Of a stretch of 64,000 bases of DNA, positions 1 to 7,897 are shown piece by piece. Under the pieces are notes generated by a model. That model was given only the letters and a program-made list of their open reading frames with translations, did no database searches and was not told where the DNA came from. The stretch covers positions 62,001-126,000 of the forward strand of contig JBQTJI010000008.1 of the NCBI GenBank assembly GCA_052387255.1, read 5' to 3'. How positions within the stretch are numbered: position 1 is the stretch's first letter; each line of letters opens with the position of its first letter. Position numbers and translations under genes: made by a program. This DNA is from JBBQXK01 sp052387255 (GTDB lineage: Bacteria; Pseudomonadota; Alphaproteobacteria; Rhodobacterales; Rhodobacteraceae).

Positions 1-2750
1 AGCACCTGCTGCCGGTGCCCGTTGACCCGGCCGCGCTGCATCTGCCGCTCCGGTCCGTTGTTGTTCACCCAGTCAAGGCCGAAGGTGCTGTAGAATTCGG
101 GCCGGTAGCTCGACGTGAAGAACCGGTCCGAAAACAACCGGCGCGAGGCATTGACGATGAAGACCTGGAACTGCGTCTCGGAAATGGCATAGCCGTGCGG
201 CCGCGTGGTCTCGGCCAGGTATCCGACGACGGTGTCGAGGTCTTCCACGTTGTCGACAAGCGTGCCGTCCGGATGGCCAAGGCAGTCGTTCGGAAAGGGC
301 GACTGTCCGGTGCCGCCGCGCGCAAGATCGGGGGTCAACTGCACGCTGCTGATGATCTTCGATGCGTCGCAGACATGCTGGCCATAGACGTCGCGCAGCA
401 AGAGGACCAGCGCGCGCTGGTCGTCAAGCTCCGCCTGCTCGGCCGCCGTGCGATCCTTCTTGTCCGCCAGCCGCCTGTCGACGAAATCGTCAAAGCCCGT
501 CAGCTGCCGCAGCCCGATCTGGCGGCGGAACTCGTTGAACTTGGCAACCCCGCGCTCGCGGTCCCGCAGGATGTCCAGCGCGATCACGTCGATCGTCTTG
601 GTCGGGCCCTCCGGGCGACTGGGAATGGTCAGGTTCTGCAGGAATTGCGGATGGTTCTGCAAGGCCAGGCGGCCGATCCGCTGCCGCCCGAGGCTGAGCC
701 CGATATCCTCCATCCCGTAGGCGTGCATCGCCCCGGTCGCCTTGCTGCGGAACGTGCTGACGACAGGCAGCTTGCCGGTGATGACGTTCGGATCGGCGTC
801 GTTGTCGCGCATCTCGATCAGGTCGGGCAGCATCGAATGCAGCCGGTAGACGCTGACGAACTCTTCGGTGAAGTTGAAGGGCACGCCGAAATGGTTGGTG
901 CCCGCGTTGTCGAAATCGACCCGTGCGACATTGCCGTCGTTGTCCAGCGTCCCGGTGCCGACGATGCCTGCGCCCGAGGAAAACACCGAGTACCAGGCGG
1001 TTTCCTCGGCCTCGTCGCCGGACTTGCCGAATGCCGTCACCAGTTCGGACAGGATGCGCTTCAGCCGGGGGTGATCGACGAACAGTCCGTCCCAGTTCGA
1101 ATTCATCGCCACCCGGAGCGGCTCGTCATACAGAAGCTGCGTGGTCCATTCGATGGTGTGGATTTTCGCGATCACGGCCGCCACCACCAGCCGCGCGATC
1201 TCGAACAACTCGTCGTCGGTCACGTCGCGGTAGGGCACGACGTCATCCGGCGCCTGCGGGCGGCGCAGCCCGCTGTCGCGCCAGGGATTGCGGCGCGCTT
1301 CTTCGCGGAACGCGGTGACGAATGTGTTGTGCTCGCGCGCAAAGAGATTGTGGAAGAAACTCATCCCGATCGACCAGTTTTCCGGAAATGCGGTCGCCTC
1401 TTGCCCGGCCCATTTCGGGTTCATCGGATCGGGGCGGCAGTCGGGCGCGTCCGCCGGGCAGTCCAGCCGCAGGATCGGAAGATAACCCGCCGTGTCGCCC
1501 GCTGCGGCCCGCTGATCGACCGGGCGCAGCAGCAGTTTCGCGGGGTCGTCCGGGTCGCGCTTCACCCGGGCGCGCGACACGGCATCATAGCCGTAGATCT
1601 GCGAGGCATCCCACCAGGCGGTGACCGTGTTGGGGGCCGTTACCGGCGCGCGGGCACGCCGCGTGTCGCCGTCGAACATCGGCGGCAGCCCGATGTCCTT
1701 TTCGATGGCCGGGTATTCGCGCATGGCCGGGTTGCAGCCCAGCCGAAACGCATCGTCGGGCGTCAGGGGCCGGGGCCGTCCGTCGGCCAGCCGCGAGAGG
1801 CATCCCATCGGGACGGTGCGCGAGGTGTCGTTCTCGCCCTCTTGCAGATGGCTGAACCAGTCGTGGGTCATGAACTGGACCCAGTACGCGGCCAGCACGT
1901 TCATCGAATCTGCCTGCTTGTAGTCGCACTGCGCCGCTGCATCGTTGCCGGGCAGTCCCTGACCGGCATTGCAGGACCCGGGTGCCGACTGGCGGCGCGA
2001 CAGCAGCATGCGGCTGATCACCTGCGGGTCGGGCTGCAGCATCGCGATGCGGTCACCGTGGCGGTTGCGCGCCAGCGTATCGCCGACCCCGACCGCGAGG
2101 ATCGGAAACGTCGCCTCGAAGTCGACGTTCCGCGCAAAGACCATCCCGGTCGAGCCCATGGCCGGATTGCGCATGTCGTTGCAGATGCCGTCCACGGTGC
2201 GGAACCGGATCAGGTCGCCCCGGCAGACCTGCTCTCCGCTGCCGCCCACGGCGGCATAATCGGGGCTGTCGTTCTTCAGCCGCATCTGCGGCCAGGTCTT
2301 CAATGTCGGTCCGCTCTGTCCGTTCCGGCCATGCAGGTATTCGGGATAGGTGTAGTTGTCGTAGAGGTTGAAGCGGATCAACTCGATCCGCTGGCGTTCC
2401 AGGTCCAGAAGCGCGCCGTCCAGCCCGCGCCCGTTGCGGCTGAGAAAACCGGCGACAAGCGTGGTCGGATTGTACGAGCGGACGAGGGAACCGCCGTCGC
2501 CTGCCGACCAGTAGTTCGACCAGTCGACCCAGGGCGTCTCGCGATAGTGCGCCGCAACCCTGCCACCGCGACAGCGCGCGGTATCCTCCTGCACCTTGCC
2601 CAGAAACCGCTCGGTGCGGTCTTGCGCAATGGGGGCGAGCCCGCGTTCCAGCATCGTCACGCAACTGGACAGGCTGCTGTCGGTCGCCGTCCAGACCGCG
2701 ACAAGAAAGATCAGGACGGCACCCGAGGCTGCGGCAAGATACTTGAACAT
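1..2750 (-). CDS. alpha-dioxygenase/cyclooxygenase-like heme peroxidase (partial, C-terminus beyond left edge)
   Basis: The reading frame opens with ATG at 2750 and continues without a stop past base 1, so at least 916 residues are present. Residues 4-22 form one hydrophobic anchor. The body matches the animal heme peroxidase superfamily, closest to plant pathogen-inducible oxygenases (alpha-dioxygenases): a distal-heme motif THDWFSH with His296, a motif AKIHTIEWT, and VYRLHSMLPD, in which Tyr635 and His638 align with the cyclooxygenase catalytic Tyr385 and proximal His388. Known family members oxygenate fatty acids to hydroperoxides or act as peroxidases. Retention of the radical Tyr favours oxygenase chemistry, but the substrate is unknown. 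Plant enzymes are about 640 residues, so this one is long. It lies 105 bp downstream of a small membrane protein on the same strand and is divergent from the DyP/catalase-like genes. Family is secure; activity is inferred. Confidence 0.85.
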   Translation of the reverse strand, partial: MFKYLAAASGAVLIFLVAVWTATDSSLSSCVTMLERGLAPIAQDRTERFLGKVQEDTARCRGGRVAAHYRETPWVDWSNYWSAGDGGSLVRSYNPTTLVAGFLSRNGRGLDGALLDLERQRIELIRFNLYDNYTYPEYLHGRNGQSGPTLKTWPQMRLKNDSPDYAAVGGSGEQVCRGDLIRFRTVDGICNDMRNPAMGSTGMVFARNVDFEATFPILAVGVGDTLARNRHGDRIAMLQPDPQVISRMLLSRRQSAPGSCNAGQGLPGNDAAAQCDYKQADSMNVLAAYWVQFMTHDWFSHLQEGENDTSRTVPMGCLSRLADGRPRPLTPDDAFRLGCNPAMREYPAIEKDIGLPPMFDGDTRRARAPVTAPNTVTAWWDASQIYGYDAVSRARVKRDPDDPAKLLLRPVDQRAAAGDTAGYLPILRLDCPADAPDCRPDPMNPKWAGQEATAFPENWSIGMSFFHNLFAREHNTFVTAFREEARRNPWRDSGLRRPQAPDDVVPYRDVTDDELFEIARLVVAAVIAKIHTIEWTTQLLYDEPLRVAMNSNWDGLFVDHPRLKRILSELVTAFGKSGDEAEETAWYSVFSSGAGIVGTGTLDNDGNVARVDFDNAGTNHFGVPFNFTEEFVSVYRLHSMLPDLIEMRDNDADPNVITGKLPVVSTFRSKATGAMHAYGMEDIGLSLGRQRIGRLALQNHPQFLQNLTIPSRPEGPTKTIDVIALDILRDRERGVAKFNEFRRQIGLRQLTGFDDFVDRRLADKKDRTAAEQAELDDQRALVLLLRDVYGQHVCDASKIISSVQLTPDLARGGTGQSPFPNDCLGHPDGTLVDNVEDLDTVVGYLAETTRPHGYAISETQFQVFIVNASRRLFSDRFFTSSYRPEFYSTFGLDWVNNNGPERQMQRGRVNGHRQQV

Positions 2751-2855
2751 CGGCCGTCCATTCCCCCCTCGGGCTGCGCGCTTTGCCATTCAACCTTACG
2801 CGGTCGGAAGCCGATTGCCAGCAACCACGCCGCAAATCCGGCGTGGCAGCAGGGG

Positions 2856-3203
2856 CTACCGGCGCATGACATGCCAGATCAGCAGCGCGGCTGTCGCGAT
2901 ATCAAGCCAGATGATCGGCACCAGCCACCACGACGGAACGGCAACGTTGATCCGGATCATCAGATAGGCGAAACCGGCGCCTGCGATCACCAGGGGGATT
3001 GCAGGTCTTGTCCAGTGAATCGCCCCCCGCAGGAAGGACCGGGCGATCCCGAATGCGGCCAGTCCGCACAGCAGCAGGACCAACGTGCTGACATGGATGC
3101 CCGCGACCAGAACCGAAAACACATGGAACGCCGCAGACCAGCAAAGCAGGACGCCCGCCATCGACAGGCTTGCACTTTGCCGTGCCACGCCCTTGCCCCC
3201 CAC
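2856..3203 (-). CDS. small four-helix membrane protein
   Basis: The 115-residue product has four predicted membrane helices, roughly residues 15-35, 38-56, 68-83 and 91-111, with short loops. I do not recognise a named family. It is the first gene transcribed leftwards from the divergent promoter region and is followed 105 bp later by the large heme peroxidase, so the two are probably cotranscribed. It might anchor or assist the peroxidase or handle a lipophilic substrate, but that is only context. The ATG at 3203 is used; an internal ATG (residue 16) just before the first helix is possible. Confidence 0.7.
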   Translation of the reverse strand: MGGKGVARQSASLSMAGVLLCWSAAFHVFSVLVAGIHVSTLVLLLCGLAAFGIARSFLRGAIHWTRPAIPLVIAGAGFAYLMIRINVAVPSWWLVPIIWLDIATAALLIWHVMRR

Positions 3204-3236
3204 AACCGGCGCTGCCGGTCAACCCGATCATTCCGC

Positions 3237-3251
3237 ACCACCTTAGGTGGT
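3237..3251. promoter_or_regulatory. 15-bp perfect palindrome in divergent promoter region
   Basis: ACCACCTTAGGTGGT reads as two 7-base arms around a central base, about 34 bp upstream of the leftward membrane-protein gene. A second short inverted repeat, ACCGGC-GCT-GCCGGT, lies at about 3205-3219, immediately before that gene. Both are plausible repressor sites for the leftward peroxidase transcript. No regulator is identified in the window. Confidence 0.4.
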
Positions 3252-3362
3252 TCGTGCCCCCGATCAAGGGCCTCCGCCGCGCCCCGTCGTGCTACCTGGT
3301 CGAGGGGTCGGGCAGCCTGCTCGCGCGGTGCACCCGCCCGAACCGTCGCGCGCAGAGCGGCA

Positions 3363-3391
3363 TTGACGTGCGATCCCGCCTTCCTGATAGT
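3363..3391 (+). promoter_or_regulatory. candidate sigma70-type promoter of the DyP/catalase-like run
   Basis: TTGACG (3363-3368) and GATAGT (3386-3391) are separated by 17 bp and lie about 40 bp upstream of the first rightward start codon at 3434. The -35 element matches consensus in five of six positions and the -10 in four of six. This is a pattern match only. Confidence 0.4.
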
Positions 3392-3425
3392 GTCAACGAA
3401 GTGTCCAGAGGGTCACCGAAGGGTC
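3392..3425. repeat. 14-bp direct repeat at 20-bp periodicity, operator candidate
   Basis: GTCAACGAAGTGTC (3392-3405) and GTCACCGAAGGGTC (3412-3425) differ at two positions. Their starts are 20 bp apart, about two helical turns. The pair begins directly after the candidate -10 element and ends 8 bp before the start codon at 3434. That placement suits a dimeric regulator binding on one face of the DNA, but no regulator is known. Confidence 0.45.
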
Positions 3426-3433
3426 GCGCAGGA

Positions 3434-4141
3434 ATGTCAAACATTGCCGGCAAGGCCTATGCCCTGAATGTCGTCACACCCACGACGCGCTGGCACGGCT
3501 GGCTCAAGCGGTTCATCTTCATCATCGTGCGCGCGGTCCCGCAGCTGCTGGCGGGCCTGCAGGGCCTTTCGATGATCCAGTTCGCGCGCTGGGTCGTGAT
3601 CAGTCCCCGGCAATGGCCGAACGCAAATCCCGGCAAACCGATCCGGCTGCACTACGACTACACGCTCTTCTGCAGCAGTTTCAATGGAACCTGGGACCAG
3701 TACATCGATGCCTTCTCGGATGGCATTCCCTTCATGCTCGACCTCGCCTGGTATCGCGATTTCGGCTATCCCGCCTCGATCCCGCTGGCACCGTTCCAGC
3801 GCTACATCCGGCACAACCAGTTCCAGACGGACTACTACTTCAACGCCACGCCCGGTGCGGCGCAGCGCGACATCAAGGCCGCGCTCAGGGTCTGGCGCGC
3901 GGTGCGGGCGCTGTCAGACCTGCAGCCCCACCTCGACCCGATGTCGTTCGAGCGGGAATACCTGCGCATGGTGACATGGGTGCAGAACGACCTCGGCTCG
4001 ATGGGGCCCGGAACCTTGGCCAGCTTGCCGACCCGGGCCGACAGCAAGCACCGGCAACGCATGGTCCGCCAGCAATGGGCCACGAAACCGCATGACGACC
4101 TGGCCAAGGCAGCGGCCCGGTCCGGCAGTTCCGATGGCTGA
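3434..4141 (+). CDS. conserved hypothetical protein, first of a coupled pair
   Basis: The 235-residue product starts at ATG 3434, preceded by AGGA; longer upstream starts run through the promoter region and are rejected. It has a hydrophobic segment near residues 25-45 and a central block with motifs FNGTWDQYIDAF and FQRYIRHNQFQT. I do not recognise a named family. The motif pattern resembles that of the next gene (FFDFIRHCQLHT), so the two may be diverged copies of one domain, possibly a ferredoxin-like dimeric barrel as in DyP and chlorite-dismutase proteins. It overlaps the next gene by 8 bases, implying translational coupling, and heads the run leading to DyP and the catalase-like gene. 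Confidence 0.75.
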   Translation: MSNIAGKAYALNVVTPTTRWHGWLKRFIFIIVRAVPQLLAGLQGLSMIQFARWVVISPRQWPNANPGKPIRLHYDYTLFCSSFNGTWDQYIDAFSDGIPFMLDLAWYRDFGYPASIPLAPFQRYIRHNQFQTDYYFNATPGAAQRDIKAALRVWRAVRALSDLQPHLDPMSFEREYLRMVTWVQNDLGSMGPGTLASLPTRADSKHRQRMVRQQWATKPHDDLAKAAARSGSSDG

Positions 4142-5075
4142 CTTTGATGCAGGTCACTATTTCCTGACGCTCGCCGTCCCGGTCGAGCGTGGCGGCACGA
4201 CCATCGTGGACGGCAGGGCGCGCTCGCGGCTTGACCAGTTGCGCGACACGCTGGCCGCCCTTCCGACCGCCGAGCAGGATGAATTCAGCCGCGAAACCGG
4301 GCTCGACAGCCCCTTCGCGCGCGTTCCGGGCACGCATTTCGCACGGCTTTTCGTGCTGGATGATGTCCGCTACAACGGCCGACGCCCGTCGAGCCCGATC
4401 TTCAACCTGGTCTTCAACGTCAAGATGACCGTTGCGGAAAAGGTCGATCAGTTGCCGCATGCCTATCTGATCATGACGATCGACTTCGACGCGGTGGATG
4501 GCACGGCAGCATCGCTGCGGGCCTATGCCAATGACCTGTGGCGCCACATGTCCGACGAGCTTTCGCTGGTCTTCGGCCATTGCATCGGGTTCGACGGCGT
4601 CGACAGCGAGCAGGCGTTCTTCGATTTCATCCGGCATTGCCAGTTGCACACCACGATGCCGTTCAACGACTATTGGACCGGTGCCCCGCCGATCACCGAT
4701 CCGCTGCCGCTGTTCGGGGCGATCCTGATCGGCGGTCCGCTTCTGGCAATTGCGGCCTGGACCGCCGGCTTCTGGCCCTGGAGCACATGGGGACTTGCCG
4801 CGCTGACCGTTGCCGCCGTCCTTGCGCTGATCGTCGGGATCACCCTCAGGCGCGGCCTGACGCCGTTCCCGAAGGCACCCGACAGCGATATCGCCTCGGT
4901 GCTCAAGGCCATCTACATCCAGCAGATGTTCGTGGGCTTCATGATCGACAACCTCGGGCGCGGCGGCAGGGACCTTTATGATGCGTTCGAGGCCTTCCGG
5001 ACAACGCACCGTCCCGCCGACATTCAGAACCCGACACAGCCGTCCGGCAGGCTGAAGACCCGGTGGAAGCCGTGA
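4134..5075 (+). CDS. conserved hypothetical protein with two C-terminal membrane helices
   Basis: The 313-residue product starts at ATG 4134, inside the end of the preceding gene. Its N-terminal half (1-185) carries motifs such as FARLFVLDD and FFDFIRHCQLHT, recalling the preceding protein. Two hydrophobic helices (about 198-214 and 222-240) follow, then a short polar tail. No named family is recognised. The gene overlaps the DyP gene by one base (TGATG), so all three are probably translated together. The protein could tether a soluble heme enzyme to the membrane or sense its substrate; this is inference from position. Confidence 0.75.
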   Translation: MADFDAGHYFLTLAVPVERGGTTIVDGRARSRLDQLRDTLAALPTAEQDEFSRETGLDSPFARVPGTHFARLFVLDDVRYNGRRPSSPIFNLVFNVKMTVAEKVDQLPHAYLIMTIDFDAVDGTAASLRAYANDLWRHMSDELSLVFGHCIGFDGVDSEQAFFDFIRHCQLHTTMPFNDYWTGAPPITDPLPLFGAILIGGPLLAIAAWTAGFWPWSTWGLAALTVAAVLALIVGITLRRGLTPFPKAPDSDIASVLKAIYIQQMFVGFMIDNLGRGGRDLYDAFEAFRTTHRPADIQNPTQPSGRLKTRWKP

Positions 5076-6721
5076 TGCCGGCACCGCTCGACCTGCGCGA
5101 CATTCAGGGCAACATCGTGCGGGCCTACGGGCGCTACGGCTTTCCCCATGCGCGCTATTTCCTGTTTCATTTCGACGACGGTGCTGCGGGGCGCCGGGCC
5201 GTGCAGGGCCTGTTGCCGCTGGTCACCACCGCCGAGCGGTGGAGCGGCGCGCCCGACGGGGTGGACCGGGCGGGGATCGAACGCCCCAAGGTGGCGCTGA
5301 ACCTCGCGTTCACCTGGCTGGGCCTCCTCGCGCTCGAGGTGCCGATTGCAACCCTGATCCAGTTCCCCCCCGAATTCATCGAGGGAATGGCGGCGCGCGC
5401 GCCGATCCTGTCCGATGTCGGCCCCAGCGGCGTCGACTACTGGGACCCGGTCTGGCAACGCGCGGCGACCGGGGCCGACGGCGCGGCGATCCACATGCAG
5501 GTGTCGCTGAATGCGCAGATGCAGGCAGACGCGACGCCGGTGCCCGAACTTGACCGGCTGACCGACCAACTGCGACGGATCGGCGAGGGTCCTGGTGTCC
5601 GGCTGCTTGCCGGGCACGGTCAGGCGGGGGCGGATTTCCAGCAGGCCGGGGCGCGGATGATCCCGATGCCGGACGGAACCCTGATCCCCGACGCAAAGGA
5701 ACATTTCGGCTTCGAGGACGGCATCGGCGACCCCGTCTTTGCGGGCCAGTATGCGTCCGATGAGGAAAGTCTGCGGGTGCGCGGCCGGGGCAAGCTGATG
5801 CCCGACCAGACCTGGCAGCCGCTTGCCACGGGCGAATTCCTGTTCGGCTACATCGACGAGTCGCAGGAACTGACGCATGTGGTGCAGCCGCCCGGTTTCC
5901 TGAAGAACGGAACCTTCATGGTGTTCCGCAAGCTGCACGAGAACGTGCGCACGTTCGACGACTACGTGGCCGGCCAGAGCCGCCTCTACGCCCTGGTGAA
6001 CGGCATCCCCGAGGACGAGGCCAACCTCACGCTGCGGGCAAAGATGGTCGGACGCTGGCCCAATGGCGTGCCGCTGATGATGGCCCCGACCCATGCCGAC
6101 ATGCTGCGGTTTGACGCGCAATGGGCGGACATTCCGGCACTGCAGGCAAAATCCGGGCGTCGCACCCGCGCCGAAGACGCGCGGCTGGCCGAATATGACC
6201 GCCTGCTGATCGAGTTCCGCTTCCGGGACGACCCCCAGGGCGTGCGCTGTCCGATCTCGGCCCATATCCGGCGCGGAAACATGCGCGACATGCTCGATCC
6301 CCGCCTTACGTCTCCCAATCCGCGGGACTGGGACGGTTCGGCGATCACCAACCGCCGCCGCATCCTGCGGCGGGGCCTGCCCTATGGCCCGTTCGATCCG
6401 CCACAGAACGAGGACAGCGTCGAGCGCGGCGTGATCTTCAAGGTCCTGTGCGCCGACCTGTTCCGCCAGTTCGAGTTCGTGCTGCAGCAATGGATCAACT
6501 TCGGTCTCGACTTCAACGCAGGCAATGACACCTGCCCGCTGCTTGGGCGGCATCACGGCGACGCAAAGTTCGTCATCCAGGCCGATCCGCATGGCGAGGC
6601 CACACCCTGGATCATGAACGGCCTGCCGCAGTTCGTGGCCACGCGGGGGGGCGAGTATTTCTTTGTCCCCGGACTCAACACGCTGACGATGATTGCCGAA
6701 GGCCTGGTCGATCCGACCTGA
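5075..6721 (+). CDS. DyP-type heme peroxidase
   Basis: This 548-residue dye-decolorizing-type peroxidase carries the family hallmarks: GFEDG near residue 212, whose Asp acts in compound I formation; a proximal heme-ligand His near 397 in SAHIRRGN; and the distal arginine region RRRILRRGLPYG near 440. The family oxidises bulky substrates with H2O2 or organic peroxides. At about 550 residues it belongs with the longer DyP subclasses, and no Tat signal is visible, so it is probably cytoplasmic or membrane-associated through a partner. Start: ATG 5075 overlaps the upstream stop; a GTG at 5063 adds four residues. The catalase-like gene follows after 27 bp, with an SD (GGAGG). Confidence 0.92.
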   Translation: MPAPLDLRDIQGNIVRAYGRYGFPHARYFLFHFDDGAAGRRAVQGLLPLVTTAERWSGAPDGVDRAGIERPKVALNLAFTWLGLLALEVPIATLIQFPPEFIEGMAARAPILSDVGPSGVDYWDPVWQRAATGADGAAIHMQVSLNAQMQADATPVPELDRLTDQLRRIGEGPGVRLLAGHGQAGADFQQAGARMIPMPDGTLIPDAKEHFGFEDGIGDPVFAGQYASDEESLRVRGRGKLMPDQTWQPLATGEFLFGYIDESQELTHVVQPPGFLKNGTFMVFRKLHENVRTFDDYVAGQSRLYALVNGIPEDEANLTLRAKMVGRWPNGVPLMMAPTHADMLRFDAQWADIPALQAKSGRRTRAEDARLAEYDRLLIEFRFRDDPQGVRCPISAHIRRGNMRDMLDPRLTSPNPRDWDGSAITNRRRILRRGLPYGPFDPPQNEDSVERGVIFKVLCADLFRQFEFVLQQWINFGLDFNAGNDTCPLLGRHHGDAKFVIQADPHGEATPWIMNGLPQFVATRGGEYFFVPGLNTLTMIAEGLVDPT

Positions 6722-6748
6722 GGCGCAGACCTGTCGGAGGACCTGCTG

Positions 6749-7720
6749 ATGACCCATGACCCGGCGCGATCCGAGGCCGAACTGATCGCGGAACTGGTCC
6801 GCATCAACCTGGACTATGTGCCGAGGGCGCAGTGCCCGGCGATGCGGTCGGAACATGGCAAGGGCATTGCCGATCTGGCCGCCACCTTCACGGTGATCGA
6901 CCATATCGGCGCGGGGCTGGGACTCGGCCTTTTTGCCGCGCCCGCCAGCTATGCCGCCACGGTGCGGTTTTCCAACGGCGCGGTCAGCCGCGACAGCAAA
7001 CGCGACACACATGGTCTGGCGATCAAGGTGCATGGCGTGCCGATGCAGACGGCGCCGGTCGGGCCCGATGGCCAGAGGTTCCAGGATTTCATCCTGCTCG
7101 ACAGCCCCGTCTTCATCATGGGCAATCTTGCGCAGTACGTGCCGTTCAACCGGGCTTTCCTTGCGTCCAAGCTGACACTCGGCGGCAAGCTCGGGATGCT
7201 GCGGCAGATGATCGCCCATCCGCGCGCGGGCTATTTTGTGCTGCGCCTTGCGCTGAACCGGGCGAACGCGCCGCTGTCGACCAACTACTGGAGCACGACG
7301 CCCTACAGGCTTGGGCCACGGGTGGTGAAGTATCTGGTTCGCGCCGCCCCGCGCGACGCGCCGGCACCGCGCATCCATGGCACCGACGGCCGGCGCGCCG
7401 CGTTGCAGGAACAACTGCGCGCCGAGCCGGGCCGGTTCACCTTCGGCGTGCTCGTGCAGACCGACCCGGTCCGGCAGCCGGTCGAGGACCCCACCGTGAA
7501 CTGGGAGCGGAACGGTGCCGAATTCGTGCCACTTGCAGAGCTGTTGATCCCCTCCGACCAGCCTGTGGACGCGCCCGCAACCGAGGAGAACGCCCTGACC
7601 TTCTCGCCCGGTCATGCCGCCGCCGAGCATTTTCCGCTGGGTGCGATCAATCGGGCCCGGGTCGCGATCTACGCCGCCGCGTCGCGCGCGCGGCAGGCGG
7701 CGCACGACACGGACGGCTGA
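6749..7720 (+). CDS. short catalase-like heme protein (y4iL-like)
   Basis: The 323-residue protein matches the minimal catalase-like group rather than full catalases (about 480 or more residues). A distal-side motif EHGKG places His36 where catalase has its essential His. VRFSNG (72-77) matches the catalase VRFST segment. The C-terminal motif RVAIY gives Arg304 and Tyr308 in the R-x-x-x-Y arrangement of the catalase proximal ligand. Relatives of this fold include coral allene oxide synthase, which rearranges fatty-acid hydroperoxides. Catalase activity cannot be assumed. It follows the DyP gene by 27 bp, probably in one transcript, so a role on organic hydroperoxides is attractive but unproven. 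Confidence 0.85.
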   Translation: MTHDPARSEAELIAELVRINLDYVPRAQCPAMRSEHGKGIADLAATFTVIDHIGAGLGLGLFAAPASYAATVRFSNGAVSRDSKRDTHGLAIKVHGVPMQTAPVGPDGQRFQDFILLDSPVFIMGNLAQYVPFNRAFLASKLTLGGKLGMLRQMIAHPRAGYFVLRLALNRANAPLSTNYWSTTPYRLGPRVVKYLVRAAPRDAPAPRIHGTDGRRAALQEQLRAEPGRFTFGVLVQTDPVRQPVEDPTVNWERNGAEFVPLAELLIPSDQPVDAPATEENALTFSPGHAAAEHFPLGAINRARVAIYAAASRARQAAHDTDG

Positions 7721-7897
7721 GGTGCCGCGCCACAGGCGGATGTCCCGATTTCTCTTCTGACGATTGCCGGAGTTTGTTAACGTCCCACCCATGACGGGCA
7801 ACGGCTTTGCCGGACGAACCCGCGTGTTCGCGTCCGATCCGGCAGTTTTCCCCGGTACACGGGCCGAACCGTCGTAGGATGAGGGACACTGTCGCGG

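Noticed and set aside
15..3467. A very long rightward open frame (about 1150 codons) over the left end
   Set aside because: It is the antisense frame of the heme peroxidase and membrane-protein genes. It is Arg/Pro/His-rich with no domain, while the minus strand carries clear COX/alpha-DOX motifs.
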